DNA from: Candidatus Bathyarchaeota archaeon
Lineage (GTDB): Archaea > Thermoproteota > Bathyarchaeia > TCS64
Direction of reading: 5' to 3'
DNA: 25,742 nt
Assembly (NCBI GenBank): GCA_026014515.1
Contig: JAOZIG010000496.1
Coordinates: 1 to 25,742, forward strand
The translations under genes were made by a program, and so were the position numbers. This document shows positions 14,387-22,283 of this stretch, in pieces (position 1 is the stretch's first letter; every line of letters begins with the position of its first letter). The notes under the pieces were generated by a model. The model worked only from the letters and a program-made list of their open reading frames with translations, did no database searches and had not been told where the DNA came from.

Positions 14387-16321
14387 ATGAACCCCCTCGC
14401 AACGCTAAGAACAGAATGCGAAAAACTCCTAAAACAGGGACTAGAGCAGTCTTACCCCGGCACGGAGCTACCCGCAGCAAAATACAGCACACCCCCCACC
14501 CCAGACATGGGAGAACTCTCATCCCCAGCATGTTTCCAGCTAGCGAGGACCCTCAGGCAGCCCCCCATAAAGATCGCAGAAACCATCACACAAAACATCC
14601 CTGTAAAAGAAAGCAGCCTCATAGAGAAAGCAACAGCAGTCGCAGGCTACATCAACTTCCACGCAAACACAGAAGAATACTCAAAACTAGTACTCGAAAC
14701 CATCACAGCCGAAGACAAAGAATACGGGTTCCTCAAAACAAGTAACCCACAGAAAGTAATGGTAGAACACACAAGCGCCAACCCAAACAGCCCCCTCCAC
14801 ATAGGAAACGCAAGAAACAGCATACTAGGAGACAGCCTAGCCACACTCCTAGAAAAACAAGGACACGACGTTGTAATCCACTTCCTAGTAAACGACATGG
14901 GACGCCAAGTAGCCATGGCAACATATGGCTGGAAACTCATGGGCAAACCAGAACCAGTCGGCACAGCAGAACTCTGGGTAGGCACCATCTACGCAGCCGT
15001 AAACGTAGTCAACGAACTAACACGCCTCAGAAAAGAACTCAAAGAAGCCGAACAAGAAGGCTGGGTCTACGAAGCAAGCGAAGCCCAAGAACAGATCGAG
15101 GAATACGAGAAAGCAGCCGAGATGCTCACAGAACGCTACCCAGACATCTACAAAGCCATGAGTGAAAAACTACCAACAATACCCGACCCCATGGCAGAGA
15201 TAGTCGCCCTAAACACACGCTACGAAAACAACGACCCAGAAACAGTAGAAGAAGTAAGAACAGTCATCCAGTACTGCCTCAACGGGTTCCAAGAAAGCCT
15301 CGGGCTCCTCGGTATCCACTTCGACAGCTTCGACTTCGAGTCAGACCTCGTCTGGAAACAAGCCGCAGAAGACGTACTAGACCGCCTTAAAGAAACGGGC
15401 TACGTCATCAAAGACATGGGCGCACAAGTACTAGACTGCGACTGGATAGCACGAGACCTCAAACTCAAAGAACGATGGGGACTCCACCCAGAACACGAGA
15501 TACCCAGACTCGTACTGGTCAGAAGCGACGGAACCACCCTCTACACACTACGAGACATGGCATACAGCATCTACAAGTTCGGATACGCAGACCGCGTAAT
15601 CAACGTCATCGGCATGGAGCAAACACTAGCCCAGCTACAGCTCAGAATCGCCCTAGCAGCTATTGGAGAACAAAAGATGGGTGATAACCAGCTCCACTAC
15701 TCCTACGAGTTCGTCAAACTCCCCGGGGTCAAGATGAGTGGACGCCTCGGAAGATACGTAACCCTCAACGAGGTACTGGAAAGAGCAGTAAACCTAGCCA
15801 TGGAAGAAGTCGAGAAACGCAACCCAGAGCTAACCCCTGAAGAAAAAACCGAGATAGCCGAGATGGTAGGCTACGGAGCAGTCAAGTATACTTTACTTAG
15901 TGTTGATCCGATGAAGCAGGTGGTCTTTGACTGGAAGAAGGCGCTGGACTTTGAGACCAACAGCGCACCATTCATCCAGTACAGCCACGCAAGAACATGC
16001 AACATAATCAAACGAGCCACAGAAAACCCAGAACCAGACTACGCCACGCTAGACGCCCTCAAAGAAAAAGAACTCATCAACCTACTAGCTGATTTCCCAG
16101 AGACCTTTGAACGCGCAGCAGAAGAACTACAACCAGCGAACCTAACAGCATACGCCAACAACCTAGCAGACAAGTTCAACAGTTTCTACGCCACACAAAA
16201 CGTACTCAAGGCAGAAACCAGTGGACTCATGGGCGCAAGACTCAAAGTAGTAGACGCCGCGAGAATCACTCTCCGAAACGCTTTGATGGTCCTTGGCATA
16301 GACGCCCCTGAGCAAATGTAG
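14387..16321 (+). CDS. argS: Arginyl-tRNA synthetase
   Basis: Class I synthetase that charges tRNA-Arg. From ATG 14387 it has 644 residues. The N-terminal additional domain (about 1-105) precedes EHTSANPNSPLHIGNARNS, holding the HIGH-type motif HIGN (138-141). The KMSKS-type loop is KMSGR (449-453), the usual ArgS form. VFDWKKALDFETNSAPFIQYSHAR and the C-terminal helical anticodon-binding domain follow. The start is a choice: ATG 14363 adds MKISEAQK but is too close to the TATA box, while 14387 has AGAGG eight bases upstream. The gene is very rich in A/C-ending codons except for a short patch at about 15886-15955. Its stop touches the stop of the converging glycosylase gene. Confidence 0.95.
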   Translation: MNPLATLRTECEKLLKQGLEQSYPGTELPAAKYSTPPTPDMGELSSPACFQLARTLRQPPIKIAETITQNIPVKESSLIEKATAVAGYINFHANTEEYSKLVLETITAEDKEYGFLKTSNPQKVMVEHTSANPNSPLHIGNARNSILGDSLATLLEKQGHDVVIHFLVNDMGRQVAMATYGWKLMGKPEPVGTAELWVGTIYAAVNVVNELTRLRKELKEAEQEGWVYEASEAQEQIEEYEKAAEMLTERYPDIYKAMSEKLPTIPDPMAEIVALNTRYENNDPETVEEVRTVIQYCLNGFQESLGLLGIHFDSFDFESDLVWKQAAEDVLDRLKETGYVIKDMGAQVLDCDWIARDLKLKERWGLHPEHEIPRLVLVRSDGTTLYTLRDMAYSIYKFGYADRVINVIGMEQTLAQLQLRIALAAIGEQKMGDNQLHYSYEFVKLPGVKMSGRLGRYVTLNEVLERAVNLAMEEVEKRNPELTPEEKTEIAEMVGYGAVKYTLLSVDPMKQVVFDWKKALDFETNSAPFIQYSHARTCNIIKRATENPEPDYATLDALKEKELINLLADFPETFERAAEELQPANLTAYANNLADKFNSFYATQNVLKAETSGLMGARLKVVDAARITLRNALMVLGIDAPEQM

Positions 16322-16912
16322 CTAAAGCTCAGCTAATTTCTTCATATCTTTCTCTAGATCATCCAAAAGGTGTCTACGATAGATGGCAGCAGCCGGATGA
16401 TACAAGGGCATCAACTTCACCTTTCCCCAACTGGTCTCAACCTCATAGACCTTACCATGGGCATCACCGATAACATCTCCACCAATATCATGTCTCGACT
16501 GGAAATATGCCAAGGCACTGTTCCCCATGGGCGCGATAACCTTGGGCTTGATTATCTCAAGTTGCCGCATCAGATACCCCTCACAGGACTCGACCTCAGA
16601 CTTTTTCGGTCTCCTGTTACCCGGAGGACGACACTTCAATATGTTTCCAATAAAAATCTCATCACGCTCAAGCCCAGCAGCCTCAAGAAGACCATCAAGC
16701 AGCTTACCAGCGGAACCAACAAAGGGAAGACCTGATTCATCCTCTTTTCTCCCCGGAGCCTCTCCCACCAAGACTATTTCTGCGTCCAGACTTCCCGAGC
16801 CAATAACCACGTTTTTCCGTGTTTGTCCAAGGGCGCAGTTGAGACATGACCTTGCTTGAGCTGTCACCTCGTTCATCTGCTCCGTTTTTTCCCGGTGGTC
16901 TGACCTATACAT
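16322..16912 (-). CDS. Family 4 uracil-DNA glycosylase
   Basis: This protein removes uracil from DNA at the first step of base excision repair. The family 4 marks are GEAPGRKED (50-58), the FVGSAGKLLDGLL segment, GNILKCRPPGNRRP (89-102) and HPAAAIY (172-178). Four cysteines (23, 26, 94, 110) fit the [4Fe-4S] cluster of this family. Length 196 is normal. The ATG at 16912 shares one base with the upstream stop (TAATG), so it is probably translated after the CoA-transferase; ATG 16876 (MNEVTAQARSC) with GGAG close before it is an equally good start. Zero bases separate its stop from that of argS. Confidence 0.92.
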   Translation of the reverse strand: MYRSDHREKTEQMNEVTAQARSCLNCALGQTRKNVVIGSGSLDAEIVLVGEAPGRKEDESGLPFVGSAGKLLDGLLEAAGLERDEIFIGNILKCRPPGNRRPKKSEVESCEGYLMRQLEIIKPKVIAPMGNSALAYFQSRHDIGGDVIGDAHGKVYEVETSWGKVKLMPLYHPAAAIYRRHLLDDLEKDMKKLAEL

Positions 16913-18105
16913 TATACGACGCCTTCTTCCCTTAGCTGCTTGAACCGTTCCTCTGATAAACCAAGAATCTCTTTCAAGACATTTAACGTATCCCCGCCAA
17001 GACTAGGCGCTGGTCCCCTCGGCTGAGGGTCAGTCATGGACATCTTTATGGGGTTTCCCTGAACCTTCACCATACCTATTCCGGGTTGATTCATGTCTTG
17101 GACCATTTTCCGTGCACCCATTATGTGGGGGTCTTCTGATGCTTCTTTAATATCATAGATAGGGCAACAGGGGACTCCTGCTTTGGTGAGCAATCCCACT
17201 ACATCGTCTTTTGATTGTGGTTTGGTCCACTTCTCTATCTCTGCTCGTATTGGTTCATGGTTCTCGACTCGTAGTGGATTGGTTTTAAATCTAGGATCAT
17301 CGCCTAGCTTGAGATTGGTTGCAGTTAGGAAGCGGTTCCAGAGGCTATCGTTTGCTATTCCAATGACAACCCATCCATCTCTGGTCTCAAAGGTGTCATA
17401 AGGGTAGATGAACTCGTACCTGTTACCGATACGCTCAGGAATATGCCCATCAACATAGTAGACCTGTGGAATATTCTCCAACGCCGCAAAAACGCTATCC
17501 ACCAATGAAACATCGACAAGCTGGCCTACGCCTGTCTGATCACGGACCTTCAAGGCCCCCAAAATACCTACAGTACAGAAAAGACTGCTCAAAATATCGC
17601 CAATAGCGGTACCCGATCTTGTGGGGGGTCCATCAGGCCAACCAGTTATGCTAAGCAGTCCACCCATGGCTTGACCAATAATATCGTAGCCGGGTCTACT
17701 GCTGTATGGACCATACTGTCCGAACCCTGATATGGCTGCATAGACTAAACGAGGGTTGATCTCTTTGAGTTCCTCATATCCGAGACCGAGTTTATCCATG
17801 GTTCCGGGTCGGAAGTTTTCCAAGAGAACGTCGCATTGTTTGACTAGTTCCTTGAAGATGTTTTTTCCTTCCTCTGTTTTAAGATTGATTGTGATGCTCT
17901 TCTTTCCCCTGTTGAGATTCACATAATACATGGACTCTCCATCGATGAATGGGGGAAACTGGCGGCTATCATCCCCCCTTCCCGGTATCTCTAATTTTAT
18001 TACATCTGCACCCATGTCCGCTAGGAGCATACCTGTGAAGGGTCCGGCGAGAACCCGACTCATATCCAGCACCCTGACTCCTAGAAGAGCATCCTTTGAT
18101 AACAT
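16912..18105 (-). CDS. CaiB/BaiF family (type III) CoA-transferase
   Basis: About 397 residues with the family III CoA-transferase layout: GVRVLDMSRVLAGPFTGMLLADMGADVIKLE at the N-terminus, NLNRGKKSITINLK, DVLLENFRPGTMDKLGLGY, and the catalytic Asp in RPGYDIIGQAMGG (D141 from this start). These enzymes move CoA between carboxylic acids such as formate/oxalate, carnitine or succinate/malate partners; the sequence alone does not show which. A GTG at 18111 is in frame, but ATG 18105 lies 25 nt after the TATA-like box at 18126-18135 and suits a leaderless mRNA. It shares one base with the glycosylase gene and is likely co-transcribed with it, with no obvious metabolic link. Confidence 0.92.
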   Translation of the reverse strand: MLSKDALLGVRVLDMSRVLAGPFTGMLLADMGADVIKLEIPGRGDDSRQFPPFIDGESMYYVNLNRGKKSITINLKTEEGKNIFKELVKQCDVLLENFRPGTMDKLGLGYEELKEINPRLVYAAISGFGQYGPYSSRPGYDIIGQAMGGLLSITGWPDGPPTRSGTAIGDILSSLFCTVGILGALKVRDQTGVGQLVDVSLVDSVFAALENIPQVYYVDGHIPERIGNRYEFIYPYDTFETRDGWVVIGIANDSLWNRFLTATNLKLGDDPRFKTNPLRVENHEPIRAEIEKWTKPQSKDDVVGLLTKAGVPCCPIYDIKEASEDPHIMGARKMVQDMNQPGIGMVKVQGNPIKMSMTDPQPRGPAPSLGGDTLNVLKEILGLSEERFKQLREEGVV

Positions 18106-18125
18106 GCACACTTCTGGGGTGCTTG

Positions 18126-18135
18126 AAAATAAAAG
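18126..18135 (-). promoter_or_regulatory. TATA-like box of CoA-transferase gene
   Basis: Minus strand CTTTTATTTT, centred 25 nt before ATG 18105. It directly follows the T-rich terminator of the archaellin gene. Confidence 0.45.
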
Positions 18136-18144
18136 ACCTGCTAG

Positions 18145-18160
18145 AAAAGAAAAAGGGGGG
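18145..18160 (-). terminator. Pyrimidine-tract terminator of archaellin gene
   Basis: On the minus strand, right after the archaellin stop, a C6 run is followed by T5, C and T4. Confidence 0.5.
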
Positions 18161-18162
18161 AA

Positions 18163-18786
18163 TTAGTCGAGGGTCATTACGGCGACATAGACCGCCGGTA
18201 TCTCTCTGTTGATGGATAGTACTGCGCCTTCACTTGGACGAAGCTCTACCCTGAATGTCTCGTAGGGGTGGCAGTATAGATCAGGTCTACTGACTACCGC
18301 TGGGTCAACTCCATCGTTTGGAATCTCAGTGAAATCAATATCTACCCTGTACTTCTCACCTACTTCTAACAAAGTATCCCCGTCACCGTTGACACAAGTC
18401 ATGGTCATAATCGTGCCATTAACATCATAGAGTTCACCGTGGTGTCTCTCGTTTGTGAATGTCGCCACTAGTCGGCTGTCAGAGATATCGATGGGAGTAT
18501 GTCCTTGACTAAGTTTGATGTAGAAGGTAAGTTTTGTTAAACAGATGTCACTTTGTTCGCCCAGTGATACGTTAGCGAAGTTTGCAACTACTCCGTTGTC
18601 TGTCATTAGTGCACTTGTTGCCTCGCTCATTCCTGATGCAATCACGCTCTGTGCCTTTTCGGAGGTAATGAATCCCATGTTCAAGATAACGAACGCGAAT
18701 GCTGCTGCGGTGATCACGAACGCAACTAGTATAATTGCTGTCTCAAGTCCTGTTACACCGCGACGGTTTCTAATTTTATTTATCAT
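18163..18786 (-). CDS. Archaellin (archaeal flagellin)-like protein
   Basis: The N-terminus from ATG 18786, MINKIRNRRG, then VTGLETAIILVAFVITAAAF, is a textbook class III signal peptide: basic residues, cleavage after RRG by a FlaK/PibD-type peptidase, and a hydrophobic stalk that builds the filament core. GLETAIILVAFVI is closer to archaellins than to other pilins. The mature part (about 197 residues) has a beta-rich C-terminal domain ending VAVMTLD. The frame reaches a GTG at 18819, but ATG 18786 has GGTGA (18795-18799) at good distance and lies about 20 nt after the predicted transcription start. No motor, ATPase or second archaellin gene is within the window, so it stands alone here. Confidence 0.86.
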   Translation of the reverse strand: MINKIRNRRGVTGLETAIILVAFVITAAAFAFVILNMGFITSEKAQSVIASGMSEATSALMTDNGVVANFANVSLGEQSDICLTKLTFYIKLSQGHTPIDISDSRLVATFTNERHHGELYDVNGTIMTMTCVNGDGDTLLEVGEKYRVDIDFTEIPNDGVDPAVVSRPDLYCHPYETFRVELRPSEGAVLSINREIPAVYVAVMTLD

Positions 18787-18828
18787 ACTCTGTGTCACCG
18801 TAACCTTTGACTCACCCACGCTGTTTGG

Positions 18829-18837
18829 TTTTATATA
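18829..18837 (-). promoter_or_regulatory. TATA box of archaellin gene
   Basis: Minus strand CTATATAAA-type box, predicted start near 18807, leader about 20 nt containing the Shine-Dalgarno. Confidence 0.6.
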
Positions 18838-18921
18838 GAAAATGTAGCCATGACATGGAAGACTGATCGCGCATCAGTCGTTATCGTTAATACCATAACC
18901 CCACAACATTAACTGAACAAC

Positions 18922-19383
18922 ATGACCGCACCTAAACCCGCCTCAAAAATATGGCTAGAAACCGATGAAGGATACGTCTTCGGACCAGGTGTCTATAGCT
19001 TGTTAAAAGCCATCAAGGAAAAGGGAACTCTCAAGGAAGCTAGTCAACAACTTGACATGAGTTACCGTTATGCATGGGGCTTGATACGGAAAACCGAGGA
19101 AAAACTAGGAGATCAGCTTATTGAGGCATCCAAAGGCGGCAGACAAGGCGGAGGCAGTTCAACCATCACCGAGCTTGGTGAACATTTTATCGTGGATTTT
19201 GAAAAGATACAGATGGCTTGGCAGGAGTTCAGGGACCAGTATTATAGTAACTCAGTTGTTTCTGCCACTGTTATTGATGTTGATGGTGATCTAGCGTTGA
19301 AACTGAATGAACCCATCTATCTTCCAGCTGACACACAGAATGCATTAGGAGACGAAGTAAAACTAAAATTCCTACTGGTCTAA
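18922..19383 (+). CDS. ModE-like winged-helix regulator
   Basis: The first 110 residues match the ModE N-terminal / LysR-type winged helix: FGPGVYSLLKAIKEKGTLKEASQQLDMSYRYAWGLIRKTEEKLGDQLIEASKGGRQGGGSSTITELG. In ModE this part binds DNA in response to molybdate. The remaining 40 residues (SATVIDVDGDLALKLNEPIYLP) form a short beta segment, too small for two full Mop domains, so oxyanion binding is doubtful. Length 153, against about 260 for E. coli ModE. MobB elsewhere in the window makes a molybdenum/tungsten link attractive but unproven. Its stop overlaps that of the converging PadR-like gene by four bases. Confidence 0.82.
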   Translation: MTAPKPASKIWLETDEGYVFGPGVYSLLKAIKEKGTLKEASQQLDMSYRYAWGLIRKTEEKLGDQLIEASKGGRQGGGSSTITELGEHFIVDFEKIQMAWQEFRDQYYSNSVVSATVIDVDGDLALKLNEPIYLPADTQNALGDEVKLKFLLV

Positions 19384-19694
19384 GCCTTCTCCAGTACTTC
19401 TATGAAATGATTGTACTTTTCCTTGATACCCGATCCTGACGATGTTATACGGTAACATTGTTTTATCTCATCACTTGCATCAGGACATCTCCTGATGTAG
19501 CCGAGACTGCATAGGTCATTGAGGTGGTGATAGACGTTTCTGATGTCATTATCGTTCATATAGGTGTAGAAGTTGTCCTTGAGGGTCTGCCAGATGTTAT
19601 AACCATATGATACTTCTCCACTTTGCTCATTGTTGTGGATTACTGCCAGTATCTTCATCTTTGTGGCTCCACATGTTCCTTTAGGTTTCGGCAT
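19380..19694 (-). CDS. PadR-like winged-helix regulator
   Basis: 104 residues with a PadR-type layout: TKMKILAVIHNNE..SYGYNIWQTLKDNF, the recognition segment NDNDIRNVYHHLNDLCSLGYIRR, a wing ending CYRITSSG, and a final helix for dimer contact. PadR proteins are local repressors responding to small molecules. It is divergent from the TFB gene and two overlapping palindromes lie between them, so TFB and its own promoter are plausible targets. The start at 19694 is 24 nt after the centre of a TATA-like box (19715-19722), again leaderless. The assignment to PadR rests on layout and not on a unique motif. Confidence 0.75.
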   Translation of the reverse strand: MPKPKGTCGATKMKILAVIHNNEQSGEVSYGYNIWQTLKDNFYTYMNDNDIRNVYHHLNDLCSLGYIRRCPDASDEIKQCYRITSSGSGIKEKYNHFIEVLEKA

Positions 19695-19714
19695 TGGGCT
19701 CTTCTCGGAATCCT

Positions 19715-19722
19715 TAAATAAA
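19715..19722 (-). promoter_or_regulatory. TATA-like box of PadR-like gene
   Basis: Minus strand TTATTTAA, about 24 nt before ATG 19694. Confidence 0.5.
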
Positions 19723-19729
19723 AACGACG

Positions 19730-19739
19730 TTATATATAA
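19730..19739 (+). promoter_or_regulatory. TATA box of TFB gene
   Basis: TTATATATAA, predicted transcription start near 19761, about 21 nt before the GTG start. Confidence 0.6.
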
Positions 19740-19763
19740 TTTACGTATGGGTAAATTACCATA
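19737..19763. promoter_or_regulatory. Overlapping palindromes, candidate operator
   Basis: TAATTTAC (19737-19744) and GTAAATTA (19751-19758) are perfect inverted repeats. TATGG (19746-19750) and CCATA (19759-19763) form a second one. Both lie between the TFB TATA box and its predicted start, where a repressor would block transcription. Confidence 0.5.
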
Positions 19764-19781
19764 CTAGTTTTAGTTAATTAG

Positions 19782-20735
19782 GTGGAAAAACTGTCAGAAC
19801 CCAAGAGTACCAAGTGTCCCAGATGCGGGAATACGCATTTAATCAGCGATCTAGAGAACGGAGAGACTGTTTGTAACAACTGTGGGCTGGTAATAGAGGA
19901 CGACATCATTGACATGGGGCCCGAGTGGCGCGCATTCACACAGACCGAGAAAAACGACAGACAGCGAACCGGACTCGGAATGAGCTACACATTATACGAC
20001 AAAGGCCTATCAACGGTGTTTAGGGGAAACCGAGACGCTTACGGAAACCAACTGAAAGATGAGACCCGTATAAAGATGGACCGCCTCAGAAAATACGATA
20101 ACAGAAGTAAATTCGATGAGACTTGGCGTAGAAATCTAAGCATAGCAATGGCGGAGTTAGACCGGTTAACAACTGCCCTTCATCTTCCACAAAACATCAA
20201 GGAACAATCCGCGCTACTCTATAGACGAGCATTAAAGATGGACCTGATAAGGGGTAGAAGCATTGACGCCTTTGTTGCAGCTACGATTTACGCTACATGT
20301 AGACAGAACAACTTACCCCGACCCCTGAAAGAGATCTCCAGACTCTCCACCCGGGAACACGGTGAGATAGCTAGAACCTATCGGCTTCTATTACGAGAAA
20401 TGGGGCTGAAGATGCCCATTGATGATCCCATGAAGTTTGTGCCTAGCATCGCAAGTAAGCTCAAGCTGCGACGAGATACTGAGCAAATGGCTGTACATAT
20501 TTTGATGAAGGCAAAGAGGCGGAATGGTCTAAGCGGAAAAGATCCAAGGGGGCTCGCAGCCGCCGCGCTCTATATGGCATGTATCCGAAACGAGGATAGA
20601 CGCATACAGAAGGAAGTTGCTGATGCCGCCGGGACCACAGAGGTTACTCTTAGGAACAGGCTAAGGGGCTTGGAACAGACCATACAAGAGATTGAGATGC
20701 AGGATCAGGCTTCAAAGATCATTAAAGAGTCTTAA
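19782..20735 (+). CDS. tfb: Transcription initiation factor B
   Basis: The archaeal counterpart of TFIIB, which bridges TBP-DNA and RNA polymerase. 317 residues: a zinc ribbon with C12/C15 and C31/C34 (CPRCGN, CNNCGL), the B-reader/linker region (DMGPEWRAFTQTEKNDRQRTGLGMSY), and two cyclin-like repeats (about 115-210 and 215-310), the second carrying the helix-turn-helix EVADAAGTTEVTLRNRLRGL that reads the BRE. The start is GTG at 19782; no ATG precedes the zinc ribbon. Length and domains are complete. The promoter holds palindromes next to a PadR-like gene, suggesting this TFB copy may be regulated and not constitutive. Confidence 0.96.
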   Translation: MEKLSEPKSTKCPRCGNTHLISDLENGETVCNNCGLVIEDDIIDMGPEWRAFTQTEKNDRQRTGLGMSYTLYDKGLSTVFRGNRDAYGNQLKDETRIKMDRLRKYDNRSKFDETWRRNLSIAMAELDRLTTALHLPQNIKEQSALLYRRALKMDLIRGRSIDAFVAATIYATCRQNNLPRPLKEISRLSTREHGEIARTYRLLLREMGLKMPIDDPMKFVPSIASKLKLRRDTEQMAVHILMKAKRRNGLSGKDPRGLAAAALYMACIRNEDRRIQKEVADAAGTTEVTLRNRLRGLEQTIQEIEMQDQASKIIKES

Positions 20736-20780
20736 CTTTCTTAAATTACGGACTTGTAGAATACACATTGAGTTGATGTT

Positions 20781-21185
20781 ATGAAAAAACTACCAGGATT
20801 AGATGAGGCTTTCAAGAAGGCAAAGGTTGTCTTCATGACCACATTCAAGGGAGACGAGGAAAGAACCAGACAAATGACCAACTACAACACTGAGCTGGGC
20901 GAGGTGATCTGGTTCCCCACCGAGAAAGACACCAGAAAAGTGACGGATATAAAGAAAAACAACAAGGTACTCCTGACGTTCCCTGCTGGAAATCGAGGGG
21001 AATACTTTGAGGTGGAAGGTGAGGCAAGTTTCGCGTCTGATGAAGAGGTATTGGAGAAGTGGGAGTGGTGGTGGCTCTATTGGCACCCTGCACAGAAGGA
21101 ACGTTTCTGGTTCCCCCGTGAAAAGGATGAGCGAAGGGTGATCATCAACATCGAGCCCAAAGAGGCACGATTAGTAAAAAGATAG
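20781..21185 (+). CDS. Pyridoxamine 5'-phosphate oxidase-like FMN-barrel protein
   Basis: 134 residues that read like a small FMN-binding split-barrel protein (PNPOx/general stress protein 26 type): KKAKVVFMTTFKGDEERTRQM, EVIWFPTEKDTRKVTDIKKNNKVLLTF, EYFEVEGEASFASDEEVLEKWEWWW, and a final strand DERRVIINIEPKEARLVKR. Such proteins bind FMN, F420 or heme; the sequence does not show which. The tryptophan-rich stretch EKWEWWWLYWHP is unusual and may line the cofactor site. Its own weak promoter (TTCTTAAATTA near 20739-20750) precedes it, so it is probably separate from tfb. Confidence 0.78.
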   Translation: MKKLPGLDEAFKKAKVVFMTTFKGDEERTRQMTNYNTELGEVIWFPTEKDTRKVTDIKKNNKVLLTFPAGNRGEYFEVEGEASFASDEEVLEKWEWWWLYWHPAQKERFWFPREKDERRVIINIEPKEARLVKR

Positions 21186-21193
21186 CCAAATTA

Positions 21194-21222
21194 ATTATTT
21201 CTTCTATACGTTTTTCTCTGTA
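21194..21222 (+). terminator. T-rich terminator
   Basis: A T-rich stretch with TTATTTCTTC and T5 follows the stop of the FMN-barrel gene. Confidence 0.4.
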
Positions 21223-21303
21223 TTATATCAGTAAATCATTACAAGTAAATAGTATAGACAGAAGCTTTTATTGAGGGCATCGTTGAATTAGGAGAGATTA
21301 GGG

Positions 21304-21840
21304 ATGCGCGAGTTTAACGCTGAGATAGACGAAGATCTATACAACTACTTGGATTTCCTAGAGCGCACACGGTTCATAAAAAACAAGAACGATGCACTCC
21401 ACAAAGCGTTACTCTTATTCAAGAAACTCTCAATGCATGACTGGCTCCCCGACATATACCGCATCGGTGAAAACCGCGTAATAATCATGGACCGAGGCAT
21501 GCTCCTAGACCTTTTTGAGTCTCTCTCCGAGGTTGAGATATATCGTGCAGGAAGCACTACCGCGCTCAAACGTAAGGTACTCAAACCAGAGTTCAGAGAC
21601 ATCAACCTAACCCACAAGGGTAACTGGCCTCTTGTACTCAACGAGCTCCAGAATCTCGGTTGGGGTAATTTTGAACGAATCGAGGATGAGATAAAGATAG
21701 AAAGTGCGGCTGTTCCCTCAGCGTATCTTCGTGGATACCTTGAAACCATGTTCAAGGTGCATCTGGAGGAACACCATACAAACATCGATGACTTGGTGAT
21801 TTTCCGAGTAACCTCACAAAAACGTGATACGTGGCTTTAG
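21304..21840 (+). CDS. RHH-like N-terminus fused to an unknown domain
   Basis: 178 residues. The first 45 (MREFNAEIDEDLYNYLDFLERTRFIKNKNDALHKALLLFKKL) look like a ribbon-helix-helix DNA-binding unit: one strand, a helix, a turn and a second helix. The rest is not a family I can name; its last part (SAYLRGYLETMFKVHLEEHHTN..DLVIFRVTSQ) has the outline of a small-ligand V4R/heme-NO-type subdomain, but this is a weak impression. Purine-rich GGAGAG and AGGG precede the ATG. The stop overlaps by four bases the stop of the converging Lrp-type gene. A one-component regulator is the likeliest role. Confidence 0.72.
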   Translation: MREFNAEIDEDLYNYLDFLERTRFIKNKNDALHKALLLFKKLSMHDWLPDIYRIGENRVIIMDRGMLLDLFESLSEVEIYRAGSTTALKRKVLKPEFRDINLTHKGNWPLVLNELQNLGWGNFERIEDEIKIESAAVPSAYLRGYLETMFKVHLEEHHTNIDDLVIFRVTSQKRDTWL

Positions 21841-22283
21841 AGCCCCGTCCATGGGCATCTCTTGTAAGGACCAATCACAATTGTGACTACTGTACCTAGT
21901 ATTCCTTCTAGTGCCAGTTCGCGTTCTAGGAAACTGTTAAGGTCTTCCATCTGCTCAAAGATTACCTCTATCAATAGGTCTACGTCGCCACTTGTTCTAT
22001 AGAGCACATGTACGTCTGGGTTTTTCTCTATGACTTTGACGATTTCAGAAATTTTCGCTGGCTGGACCTTTAAGCCTATGAATGCTTTGATGGCTCTTCC
22101 TAGTTTGTGGTAGTCCATGATGATTGTGAATTTTTTAATTATGCCTTCCTCTTGGAGTTTGTCGATCCTGTTTTTGACTGTTGCTTCGCTGACGCCTGCT
22201 TGTTCTGCGATGTGTTTGTAGGTGCATCTTGCGTCTTCTGTTAGGCATCTTACTATCTTGAGATCAAGGATATCCATAGACAT
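21837..22283 (-). CDS. Lrp/AsnC-family transcriptional regulator
   Basis: A full-length 148-residue Lrp-type protein. The N-terminal helix-turn-helix is MDILDLKIVRCLTEDARCTYKHIAEQAGVSEATVKNRIDKLQEEGIIKKF; the C-terminal RAM domain (about 64-145) has AFIGLKVQPAKISEIVKVIEKNPDVHVLYRTSGDVDLLIEVI. These regulators form octamers and sense amino acids or related ligands. ATG 22283 stands exactly one promoter length (about 26 nt) after a TATA box at 22306-22313, so the mRNA is likely leaderless; M3 (22277) is an alternative. Upstream lies an AT-rich stretch with repeated TTTCTTTAA motifs that could be its binding sites. Confidence 0.92.
   Translation of the reverse strand: MSMDILDLKIVRCLTEDARCTYKHIAEQAGVSEATVKNRIDKLQEEGIIKKFTIIMDYHKLGRAIKAFIGLKVQPAKISEIVKVIEKNPDVHVLYRTSGDVDLLIEVIFEQMEDLNSFLERELALEGILGTVVTIVIGPYKRCPWTGL

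Noticed and set aside
13774..15684. Plus-strand frames rich in Arg, His, Gln and Pro within sufB and argS
   Set aside because: Low-complexity products of A/C-rich coding sequence read out of frame.
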